From contig OZ244796.1 of the NCBI GenBank assembly GCA_965219965.1, forward strand, positions 62,001-126,000: a stretch of DNA of 64,000 nt, written 5' to 3'. Source of the DNA: G965219965 sp965219965 (lineage in GTDB: Bacteria; Pseudomonadota; Alphaproteobacteria; RS24). Of the stretch, positions 16,314-25,379 are shown one piece after another; within the stretch, counting starts at the first letter, position 1; the number at the start of each line of letters is the position of its first letter. The notes under the pieces were generated by a model. That model did not search any database and had not been told where the DNA came from. It worked only from the letters and a program-made list of their open reading frames with translations. A program made the position numbers and the translations under genes.

Positions 16314-17402
16314 ATGTTGATACAGCCAGTCATTTTATCGGGCGGAGCAGGGACACGATTATGGCCCATTTCCCGCCAACAAAACCCCAAACCCTTTTGT
16401 CGGATTGGGGACAATGCCAGCCTATTCGCACAAAGCCTCAACCGTGTGCAAGATGGGCAGGCGCGGGGGATTTTTTCTGCGCCGTTAATTGTCGGCGCAC
16501 AAGCCCATGCGGAAAAATTGCGGGCGGTTTTGCGGGACTGCGAAATAGAAGCGCGGATTTTGCTGGAACCTGTCGGGCGTGACACAGCCGCTTGTGTGGC
16601 AATGGCGGCTCTTATGGCAGAGGGGGAAAATTTTTTGCAGCTGGTCATGCCCGTTGACCATTATATTGGGAACAAGGATAGTTTTTATGCGGCGGTGCAA
16701 AAAGCCAGCACGGCGGCACAAGATGGGCATTTGGTGTGTTTTGGCATTGAACCCGATGGGGTTGAAACGGGTTATGGTCATATTCAAGCAGGGGCGGAAA
16801 CGGATATTAAGGGCGTGTATCATATTGACGCTTTCAAAGAAAAACCCGATGCCGCCCAAGCCCGTGATTGGTTTGAAACGGGCGCGGTTTTGTGGAATAG
16901 CGGTATGTTTTTATTCCGCCCCGATATGGTGCTGGGGGAAATGGCCGTCCATTGCCCTGAGATTTTAACCGCGTGCAAACGGGCTTTTGAAAATCGCATA
17001 AGCGGCGCGGCTGGTGACACGCGCTTTGGCGCAGAGGATTATGCCGCCATTCCCGCACAGCCGATTGATATTGCTGTGCTGGAAAAAACCGCTAAGGCTT
17101 GCGTCATTCCGACCAATATGGGCTGGGCCGATATTGGCACATGGCAAGGGCTTTACGCGCTGAGCGAAAAAGACGAAAACGCCAATGTGCTGAACGGCGA
17201 TGTGGTCGCCTTAAATGCCAAAGGCAATTTTGTGCATATTGATGACACCATGGCCGATAAAAAGCTGGTGGTTTTATCGGGCGTGGATAATTTAATTGTT
17301 GTCCAAACACAAGACGCTTTGATGATTGTGCCGCGCCATGACGCGCAAGCGGTAAAACATATTGTCACAGATTTGCAAAATCAAAATAGGAGATGCTTAT
17401 GA
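16314..17402 (+). CDS. manC: Mannose-1-phosphate guanylyltransferase
   Basis: A 362-aa enzyme that makes GDP-mannose from mannose-1-phosphate and GTP. The nucleotidyltransferase motif is LSGGAGTRLWPISRQQNPKPF-like at the N-terminus, with DAFKEKPD and LWNSGMFLFRPD further on. It has only the guanylyltransferase domain plus a short beta-helix part and lacks the phosphomannose isomerase domain of bifunctional AlgA/ManC. ATG 16314 follows AGGG; the longer frame from 16224 covers the promoter region. It is divergent from galU and its stop overlaps the mltB start (ATGA). The symbol is given for the activity; single-domain versions are also named algA or cpsB. Confidence 0.85.
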   Translation: MLIQPVILSGGAGTRLWPISRQQNPKPFCRIGDNASLFAQSLNRVQDGQARGIFSAPLIVGAQAHAEKLRAVLRDCEIEARILLEPVGRDTAACVAMAALMAEGENFLQLVMPVDHYIGNKDSFYAAVQKASTAAQDGHLVCFGIEPDGVETGYGHIQAGAETDIKGVYHIDAFKEKPDAAQARDWFETGAVLWNSGMFLFRPDMVLGEMAVHCPEILTACKRAFENRISGAAGDTRFGAEDYAAIPAQPIDIAVLEKTAKACVIPTNMGWADIGTWQGLYALSEKDENANVLNGDVVALNAKGNFVHIDDTMADKKLVVLSGVDNLIVVQTQDALMIVPRHDAQAVKHIVTDLQNQNRRCL

Positions 17403-18589
17403 CGCGCTTTAGATTTGCCATTTTATGTTTTGTTTTATGGCTGTTGCCCGCATCGGTTTCGGCGCAACAATCTTTTGACGCATGGCTGGCAGATGTCAAA
17501 CGCGAAGCACATGGTAAAGGTGTTTCATATGAAACGCTGGCCGCGCTGGACGGTTTGGCGGTGGATGAAGAAGTGTTGCGCTTGGCGGCGCGACAGCCGG
17601 AATATGTCAAACCCCCTTGGGCTTATTTGGAAGTCATGGTGTCCGATAAGCGTAAAAAAATCGGGCTGGATTTGTTGAAAGAGCATCGGGAGCTATTTGA
17701 CCGATTAGAGGCGCGTTTCGGGGTTGACCGCGAATTGCTGGTCGCCATTTGGGGGATTGAAACAAATTTCGGCAGCTATCAGGGTAAAATGAACATTTTG
17801 CAATCGCTTGCCACGCTTGGTCATCAAGGCGGGCGGCGGATGAAATTTGGCCGTCAGCAACTTTTAGCCGCGCTGGATATTATTGAAGCGGGCGATATTG
17901 CGGGCGTGAAAATGCTCGGCTCATGGGCCGGCGCGATGGGGCAGACGCAATTTATTCCCACCACTTATCTGGCCTATGCGGTTGATTTTACTGGTGATGG
18001 GCGGCGCGATATTTGGGATAGCAAGGCCGACGCGCTTGGCTCGGCGGCTAATTATTTGCGCGTTTCGGGCTGGCGTAACACCCATCGCTGGGGCTATGAG
18101 GTGCGCGTGCCGCCTGATTTTAATTATCGCCAAGCGGGTTTGCAAAACCGCCTTGCCTTGCGCGATTGGCACAAGCAAGGGGTGCGCGGCATAAGCCAAA
18201 AATTACCCATTGCAAAACAGGGGGCGGAAGAAGCGGCTTTGTTTTTACCTGCGGGGTATCAAGGCCCAGCCTTTTTGGTGACGGGAAACTTCCGTGCGAT
18301 TTTGCGTTATAATACCGCGCCCGCTTACGCGCTGGCGGCAGGGGTGTTGTCTGATTATTATAAAGGCCAAGCCGATATTGCAACGCCTTGGCCTTATGCG
18401 GCCCGACCCTTGCACCCTGATGAGCTGAAAAAATTGCAAGCCAAATTAAAGGCGGCGGGTTATGAAGTCGGCAAAGCGGATGGCATTGTCGGGGCGCAAA
18501 CCCGTCAGGCGATAAGGGCGTTTCAACAAAATAAAGGGCTGGTGCCAGATGGCCATGCCACGCCCGCTTTGCTGGATTTATTGGATTAG
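17399..18589 (+). CDS. mltB: Membrane-bound/periplasmic lytic murein transglycosylase, MltB type
   Basis: A 396-aa exported enzyme cleaving peptidoglycan glycan strands to 1,6-anhydromuropeptides. A signal peptide ends near ASVSAQ; no lipobox cysteine is present. The SLT_2 catalytic domain (about 25-320) contains LLVAIWGIETNFGSYQG, with the likely catalytic Glu in GIETNFG, and WAGAMGQTQFIPTTY. A peptidoglycan_binding_1 domain (about 333-396) follows, with GIVGAQTRQAIRAFQ. ATG 17399 has AGGAG at 6 nt and overlaps the manC stop; the in-frame ATG at 17393 is too close to the SD. It converges on gltD. Confidence 0.9.
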   Translation: MTRFRFAILCFVLWLLPASVSAQQSFDAWLADVKREAHGKGVSYETLAALDGLAVDEEVLRLAARQPEYVKPPWAYLEVMVSDKRKKIGLDLLKEHRELFDRLEARFGVDRELLVAIWGIETNFGSYQGKMNILQSLATLGHQGGRRMKFGRQQLLAALDIIEAGDIAGVKMLGSWAGAMGQTQFIPTTYLAYAVDFTGDGRRDIWDSKADALGSAANYLRVSGWRNTHRWGYEVRVPPDFNYRQAGLQNRLALRDWHKQGVRGISQKLPIAKQGAEEAALFLPAGYQGPAFLVTGNFRAILRYNTAPAYALAAGVLSDYYKGQADIATPWPYAARPLHPDELKKLQAKLKAAGYEVGKADGIVGAQTRQAIRAFQQNKGLVPDGHATPALLDLLD

Positions 18590-18590
18590 T

Positions 18591-20012
18591 TTAGCGCGGC
18601 AAGTCAGTCGCGCCTGTGAGGAATAGGTCAACTTCACGCGCACATTGGCGGCCTTCGCGTATTGCCCATACGACGAGCGATTGCCCGCGCCGCATATCCC
18701 CGCAAACAAAAATTTTGCTTTTATCGGTTTCATAAGTGGCCGTATCGGCGGCGATATTGCCGCGCTCGTCCAAAGCGCATTTAAGCTGGTCAATCATGCC
18801 GTCATGTATGGGGTGGACAAAACCCATAGCGAGCAGAACCAAATCGGCGGGCAGATCAAATTCCGAACCTGCAATTTTTTGCATTTTATCGTCCACGCGC
18901 ACACATTGAATGGCGGTGACTTTATTGTCTGTGCCAATAAATTCAGTGGTCATAATGGAAAAATCACGCTTTGCGCCTTCTTCTTGGCTGGAAGAGGTCC
19001 GCATTTTGAGCGGCCAGTCGGGCCAAGTCAGCCCTTTATTTTCTTTTTCGGGCGGTTCGGGCATAATTTCTAATTGCGTCACACCCAACGCGCCTTGCCG
19101 AAAACTTGTGCCAATGCAATCCGAACCCGTATCGCCGCCGCCAATGACGACAACATTTTTGCCTTGAGCGGTAATTTCGGTAACATTATCGCCAATCGGC
19201 TCTTGGCCAATGCGGCGATTTTGTTGCGGCAGGAAGTCCATTGCAAAATGCACGCCGTCTAAGTCGCGCCCCTTAATGGGCAAATCACGCGGCTGCTCCG
19301 CACCGCCCGAAAGAATAACGGCATCATATTTTTTCACCAATTCAGGTGCGGTGATGTCGTGGCCAATATGGGTGTTGTAATGGAACGTCACGCCTTCGGC
19401 TTCCATTTGCGCCACGCGGCGGTCAATAATATGTTTTTCCATTTTGAAATCAGGAATCCCATAGCGCAACAGCCCGCCCGCTTTGGCGTGTTTTTCAAAA
19501 AGATGCACATCATGACCCGCACGGGCAAGCTGTTGGGCGGCGGCCATGCCTGCAGGCCCTGCGCCAATAATGGCAATAGATTTACCCGTTTTGTTTTCGG
19601 GTATTTGCGGCTTAATCCAACCCTGCTCCCAGCCCTTATCTACAATGGCACATTCAATGGATTTAATGGTCACGGGCTGGTCAATCAGGTTAAGCGTGCA
19701 ACTGGCTTCACACGGGGCAGGGCAAATGCGCCCCGTAAATTCTGGAAAATTATTGGTGGAGTGCAAATTCCGCAACGCCTCTTGCCAGTCATTTTGATAG
19801 GTCAGCTCATTCCAATCGGGAATTTGATTATTCACCGGACAGCCATTATGGCAATAGGGAATCCCGCAATCCATACAGCGCGAGGCTTGGGTTTTCAGCT
19901 CCTCTTCGGAAAGGGGAATGACAAATTCACGGCTGTGCTGGACGCGCTCTTCGGGCGCGGTATAGCTGCGGTCATGGCGGTCATGCTCTAAAAATCCAGT
20001 GATTTTTCCCAT
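18591..20012 (-). CDS. gltD: Glutamate synthase small subunit GltD
   Basis: A 473-aa FAD- and iron-sulfur-containing subunit that passes NADPH electrons to GltB. The N-terminal cysteine cluster CMDCGIPYCHNGCP (about residues 42-55) binds [4Fe-4S] centres. Two dinucleotide-binding folds follow: AIIGAGPAGMAAAQQLARAG for FAD, and VVVIGGGDTGSDCIGT for NADPH. The C-terminal FVCGDMRRGQSLVVWAIREG is typical. AGGAGGCG lies directly upstream of the ATG. It is 9 nt downstream of gltB, forming the usual gltBD operon for ammonia assimilation. Confidence 0.95.
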   Translation of the reverse strand: MGKITGFLEHDRHDRSYTAPEERVQHSREFVIPLSEEELKTQASRCMDCGIPYCHNGCPVNNQIPDWNELTYQNDWQEALRNLHSTNNFPEFTGRICPAPCEASCTLNLIDQPVTIKSIECAIVDKGWEQGWIKPQIPENKTGKSIAIIGAGPAGMAAAQQLARAGHDVHLFEKHAKAGGLLRYGIPDFKMEKHIIDRRVAQMEAEGVTFHYNTHIGHDITAPELVKKYDAVILSGGAEQPRDLPIKGRDLDGVHFAMDFLPQQNRRIGQEPIGDNVTEITAQGKNVVVIGGGDTGSDCIGTSFRQGALGVTQLEIMPEPPEKENKGLTWPDWPLKMRTSSSQEEGAKRDFSIMTTEFIGTDNKVTAIQCVRVDDKMQKIAGSEFDLPADLVLLAMGFVHPIHDGMIDQLKCALDERGNIAADTATYETDKSKIFVCGDMRRGQSLVVWAIREGRQCAREVDLFLTGATDLPR

Positions 20013-20021
20013 TTTCGCCTC

Positions 20022-23000
20022 CTATTTACCCGCCGCCCGCGTTTCATCTGATTTTTGCGGCGCGGCCATTTCATTAAGCGCACGGCGGAATTCAACTGGC
20101 ATTACTTTTTTGAATTTCGGCAAATAAGCGTCCCATTCACTCAAGATTTTTTGAGCGCGGGCGGAATTGGTATAGCGGGCGTGATTTTCAATGAGCTTAT
20201 GCAAACGCTCGGCATCGCAAGCGGTCATATTGTCTTTAATATGGGAAAGCGTGTCGGTCATTTCGGCAGGGATTTCTTCCAGCTCCACCATAGACATATT
20301 GCAACGGGTTTCAAAATCGCCGTCTTCATCTAGCACATAGGCAATGCCGCCCGACATGCCCGCAGCAAAATTGCGCCCCGTCGCGCCCAACACAACCACC
20401 ACGCCGCCCGTCATATATTCACAGCAATGGTCGCCCGCGCCTTCCACCACCGCAATCGCGCCAGAATTACGCACGGCAAAACGTTCACCCGCAACACCAC
20501 GGAAATAACATTCACCCTCAATCGCGCCATATAAAACCGTATTGCCAATAATAATGCTTTCTTCCGGCACAATGCCGCTATGGGGCGGCGGGTAAATGGC
20601 AATGCGCCCGCCCGACAGACCCTTGCCGACATAATCATTGGCTTCGCCTTCCAAAGTGAAAGAAACGCCATGTGCGAGAAACGCGCCAAAGCTCTGCCCC
20701 GCCGTGCCAGTGAGCTTAACCGAAATTAAATCTTCGCCCGCCCCCTTATGGCCAAAACGCTCTGCCACCGCGCCCGACAGCATGGTGCCAGCAGAACGGT
20801 CTATATTGCTAATGGGCAGGTCAATTTGCACAGGCTTTTTATTTTCCAGCGCGTCTTTGGATTGGGCAATGAGCTTGCGGTCAAGAATATCGTCAATGGG
20901 ATGGTTTTGCGGTATCGTATGATAAACTTTTTCGCCCTGACTATCCATTTTGGTAAAGAGGCGGGAAAAATCCAGTCCCTTCGCCTTCCAATGGTCAATG
21001 GCGGCTTTGGTATCTAGCATATCGGTTTGGCCGATAAGTTCGTTGAGCGTTTTCACACCCATCTCAGCCATAAGCGCACGAGCTTCTTCGGCAACAAAGA
21101 AGAAATAGTTAATGACATGTTCCGGCGTGCCAGTGAAACGTTTGCGTAAGGTTTCGTTTTGCGTGGCAATGCCAACGGGGCAAGTGTTCAAATGACATTT
21201 ACGCATCATCACACAGCCTGCCGCGATAAGCGGGGCGGTGGCAAAGCCAAATTCATCTGCGCCTAAAATCGCGCCAATAATAACATCACGCCCCGTGCGT
21301 AGCCCGCCATCAACTTGCACACAAATGCGGGTGCGTAGGCCGTTTAGCACTAAAGTTTGCTGGGTTTCAGCCAAACCAATTTCCCATGGGCTGCCCGCAT
21401 GTTTAATGGACGTTAACGGGCTGGCTCCCGTGCCGCCCTCAAAACCAGAAATGGTGACATGGTCGGCTCGTGCTTTGGATACGCCCGCCGCAACCGTGCC
21501 AACGCCCACTTCGGAAACGAGCTTAACGGAAATATCGGCTTTGGGATTGGTGTTTTTCAAATCAAAAATAAGCTGCGCCAAATCTTCAATGGAATAAATG
21601 TCGTGATGGGGCGGCGGCGAAATAAGCCCCACGCCCGGGGTGGAATGGCGCACAGCGGCAATGCGTTGGTCAACTTTGTGGCCGGGCAGCTGGCCGCCTT
21701 CGCCGGGCTTCGCACCCTGTGCCATTTTAATTTGAATCATATCCGAATTGACGAGGTATTCGGTGGTGACACCAAAGCGGCCAGAGGCGACTTGCTTAAT
21801 GGCCGACCGCCGATTGGTGCCATCTTTGTCAGGCGTGAAACGGTGCGGCTCTTCGCCGCCTTCGCCCGTATTGGACTTGCCGCCAATTTCATTCATGGCA
21901 ATGGCCAGCGTTTCATGGGCTTCAGGCGAAATAGAGCCGAAAGACATAGCACCCGTGGCAAAACGTTTCACAATTTCTGCGGCGGGTTCAACTTGGTCTA
22001 ATTGAATGGGCTTGCGGCCTAATTCTTTGGCACGCTTAATGCGAAACAGCCCGCGCAAGGTAAGCAGTTTTTCATTTTGTTCATTAACCAAACAGGCAAA
22101 AGTTTCATATTTATCTTGGGCTTTGCCGCGCACCGCATGTTGCAAATGGCTAACCGTGTCAGACGACCAAACATGTTCTTCACCGCGCACGCGCAAAGCA
22201 TATTCACCGCCAACATCAAGCGCGTTTTGCAAAATCGCCTTATCGCCAAACGCATCTTGGTGACGCATCACTGTTTCTTGGGCAATTTCAGCAAGGCCAA
22301 CGCCTTCTATATTGGTCGCTGTGCCAGTGAAATATTTATCTACAAAATTTTGCGCCAACCCCACCGCATCAAAAATCTGTGCGCCGCAATAGGATTGATA
22401 GGTGGAAATGCCCATTTTAGACATGACTTTGCGTATGCCTTTACCAGCGGCTTTAATATAGCGTTGCTCAATTTCGCTTTGGTCCAATTCGGCCAGCGCA
22501 TCGCTTGTATTTTTCAGCGCGGTTAAAGTTTCAAACGCAATATAAGGGTTAATGGCTTCCGCGCCATAGCCCGCAAGGCAACACAGATGGTGAATTTCCC
22601 GCGCCTCGCCTGTTTCCACCACCAAACCCGCACGGGTGCGTAGCCCTTTGCGAATAAGATGGTGATGCACCGCCGCCGTGGCCAGCAAAGCGGGCGCGCC
22701 AATATGGGTGGGGCTAACAGCGCGGTCGGACAGAATGATAATGTTTTTTTCCTGCGCGGTAATGGCTTTTTCGGCCTCATCGCACAGCGCGTCAAGGCGA
22801 GCTTCCAACCCGTCCGCACCCAATGCGGCGTCCCATGTCATGTCTAAGGTGATGGCGCGGAAATTATTGCCGCGTATATCACTAATGCGGCGGATTTTTT
22901 CCAAATCATTATTGGTTAAAATCGGCTGGCTCACTTCTAAGCGGCGCAAGCTGGCTGTGCCTTTTAAGTCTAACAAATTCGGGCGCGGGCCAATGAAAGA

Positions 23001-24647
23001 TACCAGCGACATGACCAGCTCTTCACGAATAGGGTCAATGGGCGGATTGGTAACTTGGGCAAAAAGCTGTTTGAAATAAACATAAAGCAGTTTTGCTTTA
23101 TCCGACAAAGCAGGCAAGGGCGTGTCCGTTCCCATAGAACCCGTCGCCTCTTCGCTTTTTTCAACCATCGGGGCGAGGAGGAATTTCAAATCTTCCTGCG
23201 TGTAACCAAAAGCCTGTTGCAAATCTAGCAAAGGGGCTTGCGAGCTTGTGCCAGAAGTGGCTTCGGGCAGGGGCAATTCTTCCAATTTAATTTGCGACTG
23301 GTTTAGCCAATCGCGGTAAGGATAGGCGGCGGAAAGCTGTGCTTTAATTTCTTCATCATCAATAATGCGCCCCTGCTCAAGGTCAATGAGGAGCATTTTG
23401 CCGGGCTGGAGCCGCCATTTTTCAATAATTTTTTCTTCTGGGGCGGGCAGCACACCCATTTCAGAAGCCATCATCACGCGGTCATCACTGGTGACGTAAT
23501 AACGGGCGGGGCGCAAACCATTGCGGTCCAACGTCGCGCCAATTTGGCGGCCATTGGTAAACGCCACCGCCGCCGGCCCGTCCCACGGCTCCATAAGGGC
23601 GGCGTGATATTCATAAAATGCCCGCCGCTTCGGCTCCATTGTCGGATGTCCCGCCCATGCTTCGGGTATCATCATCATCATCGCATGGGGCAGGGAATAA
23701 CCCGCTTGCACCATGAGTTCCAGCGCGTTGTCAAAACACGCCGAGTCCGACTGGCCTTCTTCAATAAGCGGCCAGAGCTTGTCTAAATCATCGCCGAACA
23801 ATTCCGACATAAGGGTTTTGTGGCGGGCGGCCATCCAATTCACATTGCCGCGCACAGTGTTAATTTCCCCATTATGGCAAATCATGCGGAAGGGCTGGGC
23901 GAGCTTCCAAGTGGGGAAGGTGTTGGTGGAAAAACGCTGATGCACCAGCGCCATTGCCGACACCATATCGCTATCTTGCAGGTCGGGATAATAGCCGCCA
24001 AGCTGGGAAGACAACAGCAAGCCTTTATATAAAATCGTCCGACAGCTCATACTGGGAATGTAAAAAAACCGTTCGGCCTGCGGCAGGGACAGCGCGTCAA
24101 TGGCCAATTCAATTTGACGGCGGATGACGAAAAGGTCACGCTCAAAGCCGTCACGGTCGCGGGATTTTTTATTAGCAATGAAAAGCTGGCGCGAAACAGG
24201 TTCGGTCGGCACAATGGAATAGCCCAAATCAGAACTATCCACCGGCACATCGCGCCAACCCAAAACGCCGTGGCCTTCGGTGGCAATAATTTCCTCCGCC
24301 TTTTTTTCAATTTGCTGGCGGGTTTTTTCATCTGGCGGTAGGAAGAAAAAACCAACGCCATATTGGCCTTCTTCTGGCAGGGTGATATTTTCAGGCGCGG
24401 TGACTTTACGCAAAAACGCATCGGGCAGTTGCAATAAAATGCCCACGCCGTCCCCCGCTTTCGGATCCGCGCCGACCGCGCCGCGATGCTCTAGCTTGGC
24501 GAGAATGGTCAGCCCGTCTTGGATAATGTCATGGCTTTTGGCGTTTTTAATATGGGCAACAAAACCAATGCCGCACGCATCATGCTCATGGCGCGGGTCG
24601 TAAAGCCCTTGACGTTTGGGCAGGCCAATATGTTTGTGTTTTACCAT
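20022..24647 (-). CDS. gltB: Glutamate synthase large subunit GltB
   Basis: A 1541-aa enzyme converting glutamine and 2-oxoglutarate to two glutamates. A short propeptide precedes Cys25 in HDACGIGFVA, the N-terminal nucleophile of the class II glutaminase domain. A central domain, the FMN-binding synthase domain (GGTGASPLTSIKHAG and a cysteine cluster in CVMMRKCHLNTCPVGIATQ for [3Fe-4S]), and the C-terminal beta-helix GXGXG domain follow. ATG 24647 is chosen because the protein then starts with the usual short propeptide; the frame stays open to 24779 but encodes nothing conserved. The operon continues with gltD. Confidence 0.95.
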   Translation of the reverse strand: MVKHKHIGLPKRQGLYDPRHEHDACGIGFVAHIKNAKSHDIIQDGLTILAKLEHRGAVGADPKAGDGVGILLQLPDAFLRKVTAPENITLPEEGQYGVGFFFLPPDEKTRQQIEKKAEEIIATEGHGVLGWRDVPVDSSDLGYSIVPTEPVSRQLFIANKKSRDRDGFERDLFVIRRQIELAIDALSLPQAERFFYIPSMSCRTILYKGLLLSSQLGGYYPDLQDSDMVSAMALVHQRFSTNTFPTWKLAQPFRMICHNGEINTVRGNVNWMAARHKTLMSELFGDDLDKLWPLIEEGQSDSACFDNALELMVQAGYSLPHAMMMMIPEAWAGHPTMEPKRRAFYEYHAALMEPWDGPAAVAFTNGRQIGATLDRNGLRPARYYVTSDDRVMMASEMGVLPAPEEKIIEKWRLQPGKMLLIDLEQGRIIDDEEIKAQLSAAYPYRDWLNQSQIKLEELPLPEATSGTSSQAPLLDLQQAFGYTQEDLKFLLAPMVEKSEEATGSMGTDTPLPALSDKAKLLYVYFKQLFAQVTNPPIDPIREELVMSLVSFIGPRPNLLDLKGTASLRRLEVSQPILTNNDLEKIRRISDIRGNNFRAITLDMTWDAALGADGLEARLDALCDEAEKAITAQEKNIIILSDRAVSPTHIGAPALLATAAVHHHLIRKGLRTRAGLVVETGEAREIHHLCCLAGYGAEAINPYIAFETLTALKNTSDALAELDQSEIEQRYIKAAGKGIRKVMSKMGISTYQSYCGAQIFDAVGLAQNFVDKYFTGTATNIEGVGLAEIAQETVMRHQDAFGDKAILQNALDVGGEYALRVRGEEHVWSSDTVSHLQHAVRGKAQDKYETFACLVNEQNEKLLTLRGLFRIKRAKELGRKPIQLDQVEPAAEIVKRFATGAMSFGSISPEAHETLAIAMNEIGGKSNTGEGGEEPHRFTPDKDGTNRRSAIKQVASGRFGVTTEYLVNSDMIQIKMAQGAKPGEGGQLPGHKVDQRIAAVRHSTPGVGLISPPPHHDIYSIEDLAQLIFDLKNTNPKADISVKLVSEVGVGTVAAGVSKARADHVTISGFEGGTGASPLTSIKHAGSPWEIGLAETQQTLVLNGLRTRICVQVDGGLRTGRDVIIGAILGADEFGFATAPLIAAGCVMMRKCHLNTCPVGIATQNETLRKRFTGTPEHVINYFFFVAEEARALMAEMGVKTLNELIGQTDMLDTKAAIDHWKAKGLDFSRLFTKMDSQGEKVYHTIPQNHPIDDILDRKLIAQSKDALENKKPVQIDLPISNIDRSAGTMLSGAVAERFGHKGAGEDLISVKLTGTAGQSFGAFLAHGVSFTLEGEANDYVGKGLSGGRIAIYPPPHSGIVPEESIIIGNTVLYGAIEGECYFRGVAGERFAVRNSGAIAVVEGAGDHCCEYMTGGVVVVLGATGRNFAAGMSGGIAYVLDEDGDFETRCNMSMVELEEIPAEMTDTLSHIKDNMTACDAERLHKLIENHARYTNSARAQKILSEWDAYLPKFKKVMPVEFRRALNEMAAPQKSDETRAAGK

Positions 24648-25295
24648 TTCATCGTCCCAAATTATGTCCCATTTGTTGCCATCATTAAGCCGAAAAAGCC
24701 GCCACCGAAAACGGCACCAACCCGCTTTAAGCCGATATGAACTGATTATTGAACGCCCTTGTTGCACCCAATGACGCAACCAAATATGGCAAATAAATGG
24801 GGTAAAGACAAGTATTTATGTCAGCAATCCTGTCCTATTTATTGGCGTGCAAAAACAAAGGCTTAGGTGAAAAATCCCCATTTTTCGCCCATGCGCGGGC
24901 TGGGGGTGGTTCAGGCGGGGCGTGCGGCGGTGCGGGTCGCGTGGCGTGGCTTGACAGCCAAAGCGCGGCTGATATGGTTCGCAAATGACAAAACGATGGT
25001 GGGCGCATGTGGGCGCAAGAATAAAAAGATTTTGTACGGCCACAATGTTGGTGTGCTTTTTCGGCCTGCTATTGTTAACAACGGCCACCCAACCCGTTGT
25101 CATGGCCTTTAACGCTGTGTGCGACAGAGGCTTCCTCCCCTCAATGTTATGCGACTGGCGGAAATATGTAATGGATGATGATGTAATAGATGGTGAGTGA
25201 GGGGGGATGTGATGGGTATAGATAATGTTTGACTCTGTATCTGGAGTCTGGAATCCGTATAGTGGCGCATAAAACTAAAATTTAAGGAAAATCCT
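24648..25295. other. Intergenic region between gltB and the Sel1 locus
   Basis: About 650 bp between divergent gltB and the sel1 locus. It should contain the gltB promoter, but no clear -35/-10 pair was found. It holds one plausible small exported ORF (24985-25200) and a short inverted repeat GACTC-N8-GAGTC at 25231-25248, about 50 bp upstream of the sel1-like mini-ORF, that could be an operator. The minus-strand frame 24816-25103 shows no protein-like features. Confidence 0.4.
24985..25200 (+). CDS. Possible small exported or membrane protein
   Basis: A 71-aa frame with a basic N-terminus (MTKRWWAHVGARIKR), one hydrophobic segment (ATMLVCFFGLLLLTTATQPVV, about 19-39) and a short hydrophilic, acidic end (DDDVIDGE). 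That is the shape of a signal peptide or single-span protein. The SD is weak, no homolog is recognised, and the gene is isolated between gltB and the Sel1 locus. It may be non-coding. Confidence 0.3.
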   Translation: MTKRWWAHVGARIKRFCTATMLVCFFGLLLLTTATQPVVMAFNAVCDRGFLPSMLCDWRKYVMDDDVIDGE

Positions 25296-25367
25296 ATGAG
25301 CGAGCAGGGACAAGATATATCAACCATAATAGAGCAAGCCAAAGACGGCGATGCGGAAGCGCAATAA
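25296..25367 (+). pseudogene. Truncated duplicate of the Sel1 gene 5' coding region
   Basis: A 23-codon frame (MSEQGQDISTIIEQAKDGD, then AEAQ-stop) with a good SD (AAGGAA at 25284-25289). Bases 25310-25364 match 25472-25526 inside the intact sel1 gene at 47 of 55 positions. The frame ends at the TAA immediately before the next gene's ATG. It looks like a remnant of a Sel1 protein without signal peptide, cut off just as the first repeat begins, or a short leader peptide created by duplication. Confidence 0.6.
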
Positions 25368-25379
25368 ATGGGGGACACG

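Noticed and set aside
24816..25103. 95-aa minus-strand frame upstream of gltB
   Set aside because: No SD, no domain-like pattern, and it overlaps the more plausible plus-strand small exported frame.
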